A DNA stretch of 64,000 nucleotides from Actinophytocola sp. (GTDB lineage Bacteria > Actinomycetota > Actinomycetes > Mycobacteriales > Pseudonocardiaceae): NCBI GenBank assembly GCA_009377395.1, contig WHUB01000009.1:472-64471 (forward strand). The letters run 5' to 3'. Positions 1-9,728 of this stretch are shown in pieces; the stretch's first letter is position 1; every line of letters starts with the position of its first letter. The notes under the pieces were generated by a model that did no database searches, had not been told where the DNA came from, and was given only the letters and a program-made list of their open reading frames with translations. The translations under genes were made by a program, and so were the position numbers.

Positions 1-486
1 GCCACGCCTCCCTGCTGGTCGAGCGTAGCGGGTCCGGTGCGCGAGAGAGCCGCCTGGTCCCGGGCAGAGTGAACGTGCTTGTCAGTGCGATTCAAAGCGC
101 GCATGCTGAGTGGTGAACGGATGGCTGAGGCCCGTGACTATGGTGCGCCATTCCGGGCACCAGCGGGCGGCCTTCCCGGGAAAGGCCAGGTGGTGCAGTG
201 TCAGATAACGATCCGCGATTGACTGCCGACTGTGTTCCCACGCCTGGGACGGACTTAACGGACCAGACGGGATTGTGAGCAGTCGCCCGGGCGGGCGTCC
301 GATCCGTGCGCCACATCCTCGCGCACCACGATGGTGATCCGGCGCTACCTCGGTACGGCCTCTGCGCCCATGCCGGCAGTGCCAGCCGTCGGCCCGCCAG
401 CAGCCAATCGCCGTACAACTCGTCAATGCCTGGGTGCGGCTCCCAACCTGACAGCGCGGGGCCGCACCCAGGCGTATGCGGGACAC

Positions 487-2016
487 CTACCGCGAGTCGC
501 GGTTGCCCTCGGCGTCGGCGTGCCCGTCCGAGGTCCGCATCCGCTCGCCGAAGCGCTGCGCCGCGACCCGCGTCCGTGACTTCGCCGCGTCCGGCGCGAC
601 GCCGTTGACGTCCTCCGTACTCAACGCGTACCTGCCGATCGTCGCCGCCATCGCGTCGGCGTTCACGTCGAGCGCGTCGTAGTCGACGTTGCCGAGCGTG
701 TCGCACGCCTTGTGGTAACACTCGTCGTACGCGACACCGGCCTCCCCGCCCCACTTCTCGGCCTGCGCCTCGGTCATCTTCACCTCGGCGCCGGTGAACA
801 GGCCACCGGACGGAATGCCGACCTCGATGAACGGCCCGTAGTCGGACCGGCCGGTGAAGTCCGTGCCCTCGGTCGGGGTGCCGCTGTGCCGGAGGTAGGA
901 GGCGAAGTCCTGCTCGATCGCGGCGGACCCGTACGGGCCTGGACCCGCGCCGACGCCGTCTGAGTCGTCGCCGTCGTAGACGAAGTAGCCCGCGTTCGGC
1001 GAGGCGATCATGTCGAAGTTCAGGTACATCGCGATGTCGAGCTGCTGCTCGAACGACAGCTGCTCCACGTAGTGATCGGACCCGACGAGGCCCAACTCCT
1101 CCGCGCCCCACCAGGCGAACCGCACCGCGTTCTCCACCTTCGGCTCGCCGCCGAGCGCGAGCGCGGTCTGCAACAGACCGGCGGCGCCGCTGCCGTTGTC
1201 GTTGATGCCGGGACCGGACGTCACGCTGTCCAGATGCGCCCCGGCCATCACGACGTTGTCCTTGCGGCCGGTCTTGGTCTGGGCGATGACGTTGTACGTC
1301 GTGCGGTTCTCGGTGACGCCCTCGATGGTGAGGGTGGCCTTTTCGCCCGCCTGCTCGATCAGCTTCTCGCCCTGCACCCGCGGCACACCGGCCGTGGGGA
1401 TCTGTCCCGGCTCGCCGAGCGTGCCGAGAACCGGGCCGGGCTCGTCGTTGTAGATCACCGCAGCGACCGCGCCCGCGCGGGCCGCGTACCGCTGCTTGTC
1501 ATAGAACGTGCAGGTGCCGCGCTTGATCAGCGCGATCTTGCCGGTGACGTCGACGTCGTCGTAGTCGGCCCGGCCACAGCCAGGGGTGTCGTCGACCGGC
1601 ACCGCGGCCAGCGGAGCGGTGACGCCACCGTCCGGAGTGGACGGGCTGTAGCTCATCCTGACGGCGTCGTAGCTCGCGCCGCCGCTGGTGAGGCGTTCCG
1701 CGGTCGTCTCGTCGTAGACGAACGGGAACTTCTGCCGGGTGACGTCGTAGCCCGCGTCCGCCAGCTTCCCGGCGATGTACTCCGCCGAACGGTTGTAGCC
1801 CGCCGTGCTCGCCGCACGAGTCCCGCCGTTCTGGTCGGCGATCCGTTGCAGCGCGATCAGATGCCGGTTGATGTTGTCGGCGCTCACGGCCTGCGCCAGC
1901 TCCGGTGGCAACGACCCCTCCTGCTGTGCCGCGGCGCCCGGTCCCGTGATGAGAACAAGCGCGGCGCTCGCGCCCACCGCCAACGCGGCGGCGAGCCGGT
2001 TCCTCGTGGCTGGCAT
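487..2016 (-). CDS. M28 family (Zn aminopeptidase-like) secreted peptidase with PA domain
   Basis: ORF with signal peptide MPATRNRLAAALAVGASAALVLITGPGAAAQ and motifs VVMAGAHLDSVTSGPGINDNGSGAAGLL and WWGAEELGLVGSDHYV; start placed at ATG 2016 rather than the ORF-track start. Confidence 0.9.
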   Translation of the reverse strand: MPATRNRLAAALAVGASAALVLITGPGAAAQQEGSLPPELAQAVSADNINRHLIALQRIADQNGGTRAASTAGYNRSAEYIAGKLADAGYDVTRQKFPFVYDETTAERLTSGGASYDAVRMSYSPSTPDGGVTAPLAAVPVDDTPGCGRADYDDVDVTGKIALIKRGTCTFYDKQRYAARAGAVAAVIYNDEPGPVLGTLGEPGQIPTAGVPRVQGEKLIEQAGEKATLTIEGVTENRTTYNVIAQTKTGRKDNVVMAGAHLDSVTSGPGINDNGSGAAGLLQTALALGGEPKVENAVRFAWWGAEELGLVGSDHYVEQLSFEQQLDIAMYLNFDMIASPNAGYFVYDGDDSDGVGAGPGPYGSAAIEQDFASYLRHSGTPTEGTDFTGRSDYGPFIEVGIPSGGLFTGAEVKMTEAQAEKWGGEAGVAYDECYHKACDTLGNVDYDALDVNADAMAATIGRYALSTEDVNGVAPDAAKSRTRVAAQRFGERMRTSDGHADAEGNRDSR

Positions 2017-2106
2017 GAAGGAACTCCCCCTCGTCGTCGTCGGGTTCCGCTCGGTGACCATGGTTACTCGGCAACGGCGAAACCGCGCGATGACACACTG
2101 AGGGGC

Positions 2107-3081
2107 ATGCATGCGATCACCATCAGTGAGCCAGGTGGGCCAGAGGTACTGACGTGGACCGAGGTCCCGGACGCGGTCGCGGGGCCGGGCGAGGTGCTCG
2201 TCGACGTCGCCGCGTCGGCGGTCAACCGCGCTGACCTGCTCCAACGACAGGGCTTCTATCCGCCTCCCCCCGGCGCGAGCGAGTACCCGGGCCTGGAGTG
2301 TTCCGGCACCGTCGCCGAGGTCGGCGAGGGCGTCACCGGCTGGCAGCCGGGCGACCAGGTGTGCGCCCTGCTCGCCGGCGGCGGCTACGCGGAGCAGGTC
2401 GCGGTGCCCGCCGAGCAGCTGCTGCCGGTGCCCGGCGAGGTGGAACTGCTCGCCGCCGCCGGGCTGCCCGAGGTGGCGTGCACGGTGTGGTCCAACGTCG
2501 TCATGCACGCGCGGCTCGGCGAGGACGAGCTGCTGCTGGTGCACGGCGGCGCGGGCGGGGTCGGCACCCACGCCATCCAGGTGGCCAAGGCGCTCGGCGC
2601 GCGGGTCGCTGTCACCGCCGGGGACGACGACCGGCTGGACCGGTGCGGCCAGCTCGGCGCCGACATCTTGATCAACTACCGCACGCAGGACTTCGTCGCG
2701 ACCGTCAAGGAACACGGCGGCGCGGACGTGATCCTGGACGTCATGGGCGCCAAGTACCTCGAGAGCAACGTCAACGCGCTCACCACCGGCGGCAGGCTGA
2801 TCATCATCGGCATGCAGGGCGGCCGGAAGGGCGAGCTGGACATCGCGAAGCTGCTCACCAAACGCGCGAGCGTCGCGGCGACCAGCCTGCGGGCGCGCCC
2901 GCTCGAGGAGAAGGCCGCCATCGTCGCCGACGTCCGCGAGCGGCTGTGGCCGCTGGTGGAGCAGGGCACGGTCGCCCCGGTGATCGACCAGGTGATCCCG
3001 ATGTCGAACGCCGGGGAGGCACACCGGGCGCTCGACGCGGGCGGCGTCTTCGGCAAGATCGTGCTCGCCGCGCACTCCTGA
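2107..3081 (+). CDS. NAD(P)H:quinone oxidoreductase (zinc-type alcohol dehydrogenase-like, MDR family)
   Basis: MHAITISEPGGPEVLTWTEVPD..., VHGGAGGVGTHAIQVAKALGARV nucleotide-binding motif. Confidence 0.92.
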   Translation: MHAITISEPGGPEVLTWTEVPDAVAGPGEVLVDVAASAVNRADLLQRQGFYPPPPGASEYPGLECSGTVAEVGEGVTGWQPGDQVCALLAGGGYAEQVAVPAEQLLPVPGEVELLAAAGLPEVACTVWSNVVMHARLGEDELLLVHGGAGGVGTHAIQVAKALGARVAVTAGDDDRLDRCGQLGADILINYRTQDFVATVKEHGGADVILDVMGAKYLESNVNALTTGGRLIIIGMQGGRKGELDIAKLLTKRASVAATSLRARPLEEKAAIVADVRERLWPLVEQGTVAPVIDQVIPMSNAGEAHRALDAGGVFGKIVLAAHS

Positions 3082-3085
3082 GCGC

Positions 3086-4285
3086 TCAGCGGAGCTGGCG
3101 CAGGGCGCGGACGAGCTGGTTGACGTCGAAGTCATTGCTGTAGTGCGCCAGCCCGATCCGCACCGCGCCGCCGACCTCACCGACGCCGAGCGAGGCGAAC
3201 AGGCCGTCGGAGTCGTCGGCGACGAACGCGCACACGCCCTGCGTGGCGAGGTGGGCGGCGACCTCGCTCGCCTTCCTGCCCGCGACGGTCACCGCGAGCG
3301 CGGGGATGCGGCGGATGGCGTCGCCGATGACGGTGACGTGCGGCATCGCCCGCAGCTCGGTCAGCATCCGGTCGAGCAGCTCGCCGGTGTAGCCCTTGAC
3401 CGAGCCCATCGACGTCAGCAGCCGGTTGCGGCGCGAGCCCTTCGCGGCGTCGTCCAGGTTGGACAGGAAGTCGATCGACGCCACGAGCCCGGCGAGCGTC
3501 GGGTACGGGTGCGGCCCGAGCTCGAGCCGCTCGGGGCCTACGGCGTGGGTGTCCAGCGCGACCGACCGCAGCCGGTTGAGCATGCCGGCGTCGCGGAACA
3601 CCAGCGCGCCGACGGCCGGCCCGCCCCAGGTCAGCGCCGACAGCGCGACGACGTCGGCGCCGGACGCGGCGATGTCGAACGGCACGAACGGCGCCGCGTA
3701 GGTGGCGTCGACGAACACCATCGCGCCGACCCGCTTGGCGAACTCGGCCACCGTCGGCAGGTCCGGCCGGGTGCCGACGGTGCCCGCGGCGGCCGTTATC
3801 GCGACCACCTTCGTCCGCGCCGACACCAGGTTCTCGTACTGCCACGCCGGTAGCTCGCAGCTCTCGATGTCGATCTCGCCCCAGCGCACCGCGCCGCCGA
3901 TGCGACGCATGGCCTGCTGCCACGGCCGCTGGTTGGACGGCTCGTCGAGCCGGGAGACGACGGCCTCGTCACCGAGCGTCCAGTTCGCCGAGCACACCTC
4001 CGCGAACCGCTTGATGAGCACCGGCGCGTTCGGCCCGAGCACGACGCCGTCAGGGTGCCCGCCGACGAGGTCGGCCACCGCGCGCCGGGCGGCGGACACG
4101 ATGCTGTCGGCTCGCTGCGAAGCGGGAAACGGGGCGCCAGGACCGGAGACCGGCGCCCGCATGGCGGTCACGACAGCCGACGCGACCTGCTCGGGGACCA
4201 GCATTCCGGCCCCGCCGTCGAGGTGAACCCACCCGTCACCCAGCGCGGGATAGAGCCCGCGAATCCGAGCGATGTCGAACGGCAT
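3086..4285 (-). CDS. cysteine desulfurase-like PLP-dependent protein (aminotransferase class V)
   Basis: MPFDIARIRGLYPALGDGWVHLDGGAGMLVPEQVASAV...; class V fold pattern. Confidence 0.85.
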   Translation of the reverse strand: MPFDIARIRGLYPALGDGWVHLDGGAGMLVPEQVASAVVTAMRAPVSGPGAPFPASQRADSIVSAARRAVADLVGGHPDGVVLGPNAPVLIKRFAEVCSANWTLGDEAVVSRLDEPSNQRPWQQAMRRIGGAVRWGEIDIESCELPAWQYENLVSARTKVVAITAAAGTVGTRPDLPTVAEFAKRVGAMVFVDATYAAPFVPFDIAASGADVVALSALTWGGPAVGALVFRDAGMLNRLRSVALDTHAVGPERLELGPHPYPTLAGLVASIDFLSNLDDAAKGSRRNRLLTSMGSVKGYTGELLDRMLTELRAMPHVTVIGDAIRRIPALAVTVAGRKASEVAAHLATQGVCAFVADDSDGLFASLGVGEVGGAVRIGLAHYSNDFDVNQLVRALRQLR

Positions 4286-4405
4286 GATGACACCGTACGG
4301 TCGTCCGAAAATCGCGATCCTCCGGGTATCTCATACCGGCGGCCGGCCGGAGGGCATGCCGACTACCCTCGGACGCAGGCAGCGAAGCGGCACGAGCCAC
4401 GCAGG

Positions 4406-4987
4406 ATGGAGCACATGACCGAGCCGAACACTCCCGACCCCGACCAGCCGAGCGGCGAGCAGGACCAGTCACAACACGTGGTGGTCGTCGGCCCCGACGG
4501 CTCGCCGGTCGGCGCCGCGCGCATCCCGACCGAGGCCGAGGCCAACGAGAAGGACGGCGTCGGTGATCTCGTCGAGGAACCGGCGAAGGTCATGCGCATC
4601 GGCACCATGATCAAGCAGCTGCTCGAGGAGGTCAGGGCCGCGCCGCTCGACGACGCGAGCCGCAACCGGCTCCGCGAGATCCACGAGACGTCGATCAAGG
4701 AGCTGGAGCAGGCCCTGGCGCCCGAGCTGCAGGAGGAGATGGAGCGCCTCGTCGCCCCGTTCACGGCCGACACGACGCCATCGGACGCCGAGCTGCGGAT
4801 CGCGCAGGCCCAGCTGGTCGGCTGGCTCGAGGGGCTGTTCCACGGCATCCAGACCGCGCTGTTCGCACAGCAGATGGCGGCCCGGGTGCAGCTGGAGCAG
4901 ATGCGCAAGGGCCTGCCCGCGGGCAGCCACGGCATGCAGCCCGGCGAGCACCACCCCGGCGTGACGGGCACCGGGCAGTATCTCTAG
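4406..4987 (+). CDS. bpa: bacterial proteasome activator Bpa/PafE
   Basis: MRIGTMIKQLLEEVRAAPLDDASRNRLREIHETSIKELEQALAPEL... and C-terminal GTGQYL motif typical of proteasome activators. Confidence 0.93.
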   Translation: MEHMTEPNTPDPDQPSGEQDQSQHVVVVGPDGSPVGAARIPTEAEANEKDGVGDLVEEPAKVMRIGTMIKQLLEEVRAAPLDDASRNRLREIHETSIKELEQALAPELQEEMERLVAPFTADTTPSDAELRIAQAQLVGWLEGLFHGIQTALFAQQMAARVQLEQMRKGLPAGSHGMQPGEHHPGVTGTGQYL

Positions 4988-5150
4988 GGCGTGCCTCCCG
5001 GTCTCCGATCGATGGGCTTCGTGATCCAGATTGTCGCGGGCAAGGCGGAGGAGGGGCGCATAGCGGAGCTATGTGCGCCGACGACAACGCGGCCGGCGGC
5101 GATCTGGGCGCGAAGACCGCGATCAGCGAGATCGGGAGGTACGCCCTAGA
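4983..5150. repeat. complex imperfect palindrome with 23-bp terminal inverted repeats (MITE-like or structured intergenic element)
   Basis: tctagggcgtgcctcccggtctc (4983-5005) pairs with gagatcgggaggtacgccctaga (5128-5150), 2 mismatches; nested ccagatTgTcgc/gcGgCgatctgg and gcgcatagc..gctatgtgcgc arms. Confidence 0.75.
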
Positions 5151-5255
5151 CCTCTCGCGACGACGCGTTACGCCACGTGCCGTAATGCGGTAACGGTGGG
5201 CAACGCGGGCCGAACACTGTTGGTGGGACTGCTTTCTCGTTGAGGGGAACGCTCG

Positions 5256-6677
5256 ATGTCCACCAGCAAACGCGCCACCGCCACCGTGCTGGCGTGCGCG
5301 TGGGGGGTCGCGGTCGCGTCGCTGGCGACCAGCGCATCCCCGCGCGACGCCGGATCGGCCTCGACGGCCCTGCCGGACACCGTCGCGCATCCGCCGCTGG
5401 CACGGCTCTACCCGCTGCCCGCCGACCGGCAGGACACGGTCGTGGTCCGCAGCATCGGCATGCGGATCACGCCGCTCGCGCAGACCTCCTTCTACGTGCC
5501 CGCGTTCGACGACGGCACCATCCCGGGAGGTGTGCTCGCGGCGTACCGGCGCGCGGCGGAGGTGCTGAGCGAGCGTGACCCGTCGTGCAATCTGCACTGG
5601 TCGGTGATCGCAGGGATCGGCCGCATCGAGTCGGGACACGCGTACGGCGGTGCGCTGCTCGCCGACGGGCGCACGGCCACCCCCATCCTCGGCCCCCGGC
5701 TCGACGGATCTCTGGCGGGCACCGCGACGATTCCCGACAGCACCGGCGGCCGGTTCGACGGCGATCCGGTGTGGGAGCGTGCGGTCGGCCCGATGCAGTT
5801 CCTGCCGTCGACGTGGCTGAGCTACGGCCAGGACGGCAACGGTGACGGCGTCCGCGACCCGCACAACGTCTACGACGCCGCGCTGGGCGCGGCCGTCTAC
5901 CTGTGCGCGGGCGAGCGTGATCTGTCCCGGCCCGCGGACCTGCGGCAGGCGCTGTTCAGCTACAACCCGTCGCTCGAGTACGTGCGCGCCGTGCTGGCCT
6001 GGGCCGACCACTACGCGGGCCTCGGTCCGCGACCCGGCGCTGGCCACCCGGTCGCCTACACGCTCGCGGCCTCGCGTGTGGCGACCGTGGACCGCCAGGA
6101 TGCACCGAAGCCGAAGCCGGACGACGCCCCGGTGGCACCGAGTCCGGAGCCGACTGGACCGCAGCGTCCGGACTCCGGCGACAGCACCAATACGCCGCCA
6201 CCGCCGAGCAGCGGCGAAGACCCGGCGACGCCGGAGCCGACTGAACCCACGGAGTCCCCAGCGCCGAACAAGCCGACCCAACCGAGCGGCCCGAGCGAGC
6301 CCACCGGACCAACCGAGCCTGCCGAGCCGACGCCCCCAACCGCGCCGGTCGACGAGCCGACCGAGCCCACGGAACCAGCCGCGCCCACGGAACCAGCCGA
6401 GCCCACCGAGCCAGTCGATCCCACGGAACCGGCCGAGCCCGACGATCCGGTGTGCGAGCAGCCAGACGACGAGAGCAACACCGAGGAAACGCCTGCTCCT
6501 GCCGACCAGACCACCGAGCCAGTCGAGACCGAAGAGGCCGTCCAGCCCGAAGACACCACCGCCGAGGACCCGGCCGACCCCGAGACCGCGCCGCCCTGCG
6601 AGCTGCCGGACGAGGACGTAACCCCGGAGCCCGCGACCGAACCGGAGACCGCGCCGTCAGTGCAGCCGGGCGAGTAA
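5256..6677 (+). CDS. lytic transglycosylase (MltB/SLT-like) with Pro/Glu/Thr-rich C-terminal tail
   Basis: NLHWSVIAGIGRIESGHAYGG..., ERAVGPMQFLPSTWLSYGQDGNGDGVRDPHNVYDAALGAAVYLC; tail PTEPTEP/AEPTEP. Confidence 0.88.
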   Translation: MSTSKRATATVLACAWGVAVASLATSASPRDAGSASTALPDTVAHPPLARLYPLPADRQDTVVVRSIGMRITPLAQTSFYVPAFDDGTIPGGVLAAYRRAAEVLSERDPSCNLHWSVIAGIGRIESGHAYGGALLADGRTATPILGPRLDGSLAGTATIPDSTGGRFDGDPVWERAVGPMQFLPSTWLSYGQDGNGDGVRDPHNVYDAALGAAVYLCAGERDLSRPADLRQALFSYNPSLEYVRAVLAWADHYAGLGPRPGAGHPVAYTLAASRVATVDRQDAPKPKPDDAPVAPSPEPTGPQRPDSGDSTNTPPPPSSGEDPATPEPTEPTESPAPNKPTQPSGPSEPTGPTEPAEPTPPTAPVDEPTEPTEPAAPTEPAEPTEPVDPTEPAEPDDPVCEQPDDESNTEETPAPADQTTEPVETEEAVQPEDTTAEDPADPETAPPCELPDEDVTPEPATEPETAPSVQPGE

Positions 6678-6693
6678 CCGCCCGCCTGGCGCG

Positions 6694-7872
6694 TCACGCC
6701 TGCCAGCGGCGCGTCCCGGCGCCGTCGTAGATCGACTCCGCCAGCCGCAGCTTGCGCTTGCGGTGGGCGTCGAGCGTCGCGGCGTCGAACCCGCCGCTGT
6801 CCGGCATGTCGGGTGTGTCACCGAGTTCGGACAGCATCGTCCAGCCGGAACCGAGGTCGAGCAGCGCCTGATGCTTCGGTGTGTAGTACTCGGTGCTCAG
6901 CGGCACGGCCACCCCGCCGGCGCCGGCGGCAGCGGCGGCCAGATGCAGGTGGAACCGCGTCGACACCCAGGTCTGCTGCGCGGTGACCGGCAGGCCGTGG
7001 TCCCACAGCTCGGCGAACGAGTAGTGCCGCGCGCCAGGCAGCTCCTGCTCGATCAGCGCGACGATGTGGTTGTCGACGCGCGGGATGCCCTCGACGAAGC
7101 ACACCGTCTCCGGCCGCACCCGCCACGCCCGCAGCAGCGACAGCACCGCGCCCGCGAGCGCGCCCGGGCCGGAGTCGTTGCGGTCGGACTGCACGCACAC
7201 CATCACCTCGGGCGGCTCGGTGTCCGGCCACACCGTCTCCGGCGCGATCGTCGGCTGCTGCGCGATGGTGAGGAAAGCGTCGTCGAGACCGGGCTCGGTG
7301 CCGAGCACGTCGGCGGACTCGGCGTCGCGGACGTCGACGATGTCGAACCGGTCGGTGAGCGCGCGCAGCAGGGCGGTGCCGTCCTCGGGCGGCGGCACGA
7401 GTCCCTGGCCGGTCATCGCGGTGCGGGCGCCGGTCTGCCGCGCGATCGCGGCGGCCCCGCCGAGCAGGCCGAAGTGGTGCGGCCAGATCCCGTTGACGTA
7501 GCCGCCGCCCAGCACGTGCAGGACGTCGGCGCGGCGCAGCAGCTCGATGCCGTGCCGGCGGGCGGGCGACAGACTCGGGTCGTTGACCGCCCGCTGCACC
7601 CAGGCCGCGACCTGCCACGGATCGTTGTCCGAGTCACGACCGGCCTCGCCGCACAGCCGCCACAGCGTGTCGACGAAACGCACCCTGGGATGCGTCCCGC
7701 CGTGCAGCAGCTGCGCCGGGCCGGGCGAGTGGGTGTCGACCCAGACCTCGGCCTCCGGCGCGACCTCGGCGAGGTGCCGCAGCCAGCCGTCCGCGATGAG
7801 CTCGTCGCCGTAGTTCGGGAATCCGGCCGGGGTGATCAGGTAGTAGACAGGGCTGTGGTCCCGGGACGCCAT
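6694..7872 (-). CDS. polysaccharide pyruvyl transferase family protein
   Basis: YYLITPAGFPNYGDELIADGWLRHL..., VLGGGYVNGIWPHHFGLLGGA, STRFHLHLAAAAAG. Confidence 0.8.
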   Translation of the reverse strand: MASRDHSPVYYLITPAGFPNYGDELIADGWLRHLAEVAPEAEVWVDTHSPGPAQLLHGGTHPRVRFVDTLWRLCGEAGRDSDNDPWQVAAWVQRAVNDPSLSPARRHGIELLRRADVLHVLGGGYVNGIWPHHFGLLGGAAAIARQTGARTAMTGQGLVPPPEDGTALLRALTDRFDIVDVRDAESADVLGTEPGLDDAFLTIAQQPTIAPETVWPDTEPPEVMVCVQSDRNDSGPGALAGAVLSLLRAWRVRPETVCFVEGIPRVDNHIVALIEQELPGARHYSFAELWDHGLPVTAQQTWVSTRFHLHLAAAAAGAGGVAVPLSTEYYTPKHQALLDLGSGWTMLSELGDTPDMPDSGGFDAATLDAHRKRKLRLAESIYDGAGTRRWQA

Positions 7873-7881
7873 GCGGCCATC

Positions 7882-8916
7882 CTAGGACGCATCCTCCGCG
7901 AGCGAGGGCGTATCGGGTTCACCCGCGAGTTGCTCATCGATCGCGTCGAGCACCCGGCTCCTGCCCTCGCCGTCGACGGCGCCGGCGGCGCTCTCGCCGC
8001 AGGCAGCGCGCAGGTCGGCGTCGGTGAGCAGGCTGCTCAGCGCCCTGGCGGCTCCACCGATGTCGGTCGCGAGGGTGTCTGCCGTGCCGAGCCCCACCGC
8101 GAGGCCGACGTCGACGGCGGCCCGGTACGCGGGCTCCTGGTTGCCGACGAGCTGGACCAGCGCGGCGGGCGTGCCGATGCAGCACAGCTCGGTCAGGGTC
8201 ACCCCGGCCGCGCTCACCACCAGGTCGGCCTCGGCGAGCAGTCCCGGCAGGCCGTCGTGCGGCATCGTGACGTCGAACCGCTGCCCGCTCGCCTCGGCGG
8301 GGATGTCGGGGTCGCCGTAGGCGAGCACGTCGGCGTGGAACGGCTGCTCGGTGTCCCGCAGGGCGCGCACGATGGCGGTCACGGTGTCGCGCCAGAGCGA
8401 CCCGCCGCCGAGCACGACGACGCGTGGCGGCTGTCCGTCCGGCTGCGACGTGCGGCGTCGCTCGCGGGCGTCGAGCACGGCGGTGCGGATCGGGGCGTAG
8501 CGGGAGCCGGTGAGCACGGTCGGTGAGCCGTCGTCCGGCCGCTGCTGCGGGCGCAGGCTGTCGTCGACGACGATGTCGGCCGCCCGGCGGCCGTGCTCGC
8601 CCGCCTCGACGGAGACGAGCAGCGAGCCGGCCGCGTTGATCGGGTCGCGCAGCTCACCGAGGTCGTAGTGGTCGACGAGCACCGCGTCCGCCTCGGCGGC
8701 GAGCACGCCGAGCGCGGCGGGACCGTCGGCGCCGGTCACGTGCTTGACGCCGAGTACGTCCAGCCGGTCGACCAGCCACTCGGCGCCGTCGATGGTGCCG
8801 GAGTGCGTCACCTGCCAGCCGCGCGCCGTTGCCTCCTCGGCGTACGCGACGGACCGGCCGAGGTGGCCGATGCCCATCGTGCCCGAGGCGTCCGATCGCA
8901 GCAGCAGCCTCGTCAA
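7882..8916 (-). CDS. PseG/SpsG-like nucleotide-sugar hydrolase / GT-B family protein
   Basis: LTRLLLRSDASGTMGIGHLGRSVAYAEEA..., VLVDHYDL, SAAGVTLTELCCIGTPAALVQLVGNQ; TTG start at 8916 preceded by aaaggaggtgcggcc. Confidence 0.75.
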   Translation of the reverse strand: MTRLLLRSDASGTMGIGHLGRSVAYAEEATARGWQVTHSGTIDGAEWLVDRLDVLGVKHVTGADGPAALGVLAAEADAVLVDHYDLGELRDPINAAGSLLVSVEAGEHGRRAADIVVDDSLRPQQRPDDGSPTVLTGSRYAPIRTAVLDARERRRTSQPDGQPPRVVVLGGGSLWRDTVTAIVRALRDTEQPFHADVLAYGDPDIPAEASGQRFDVTMPHDGLPGLLAEADLVVSAAGVTLTELCCIGTPAALVQLVGNQEPAYRAAVDVGLAVGLGTADTLATDIGGAARALSSLLTDADLRAACGESAAGAVDGEGRSRVLDAIDEQLAGEPDTPSLAEDAS

Positions 8917-9096
8917 GGCCGCACCTCCTTTTGCTCGGGGGCGAGCGCGCGCCGACGATACCCTCAAGTCGGCTACTTGGACACGAAGTGGGCGGCTACT
9001 CGGACAGCAAGATCAGCATTTTCGCGCTGTGACCTTCCGAAACGGCCTAACGCCTGTGAGCCTTCTCATACGGCTGGGCTTCGCGGCGAAAAACCG

Positions 9097-9588
9097 TCAC
9101 TCCGGCACGCGTTCTGGCATCGCGAGGCCGGACAGCCGGGTCCTGATCTGAACGTGGTGGCGCTGGATCTCCTCGATCAACGACCGCGCCTGGGCGATCT
9201 CGATCTCCTCGACGCGCGGGGCGACGGCCAGCGTGCTCCGCAGCGTCTCGATGCGATCCTCCTGCGCGACGACCTGCGGGATGATCCGCTGCACCTCGTT
9301 GGCCGTCCAGCCCAGGTCGGCCCGCACCTGGTTGAGCGCCTTCTCCAGGTCGGCCAGCTTGCGGTGGTGACTGTCGAGCCTGGCCGCCGCGGTGTCGAGC
9401 CGGTGCCGGTATTTGCCGATGACCTCCTCGTGCCGGTTCAGCCGGCCCCGCTGCCGGTTCATGCGCTTACCCATGCGCTCCACCAGATTTGCCTCGGTAG
9501 GACGGAGCTTCTGCTCGATGCGGAAGTCGACCATGCGGGCGAGCCGGTCGGCGATGCGCGCTCGTAACGGGTTGCGGGAACGGGCCAC
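9097..9588 (-). CDS. hypothetical protein, predicted coiled coil
   Basis: ORF with heptad-like sequence (RLDTAAARLDSHHRKLADLEKALNQV); no family recognised. Confidence 0.6.
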   Translation of the reverse strand: MARSRNPLRARIADRLARMVDFRIEQKLRPTEANLVERMGKRMNRQRGRLNRHEEVIGKYRHRLDTAAARLDSHHRKLADLEKALNQVRADLGWTANEVQRIIPQVVAQEDRIETLRSTLAVAPRVEEIEIAQARSLIEEIQRHHVQIRTRLSGLAMPERVPE

Positions 9589-9728
9589 GGCGGTGTCCTT
9601 CAGCTCGGTTTTGTCGCGTTTCCGGGCAAATTACCAGAACCGGCCGGTTGCCCGATCGTACGACGAAACTAACCGTCACCCCTGCCTGCTCTGAAGGCGC
9701 GCGCAAGGGGTCGGTACCCTCATGGCTC

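Noticed and set aside
1072-2106. Long + strand ORF extending upstream of the quinone oxidoreductase start, and similar antisense ORFs (92-1111, 3143-3853, 4761-6281, 6763-8526)
   Set aside because: Antisense to well-supported genes; Arg/Ala/Gly/His-rich shadow translations typical of GC-rich DNA with third-position GC bias; no recognisable domain.
2017-3180. Extension of the M28 peptidase ORF upstream of ATG 2016
   Set aside because: Overlaps the oxidoreductase antisense; the signal peptide and SD-like agggggag lie at 2016-2030.
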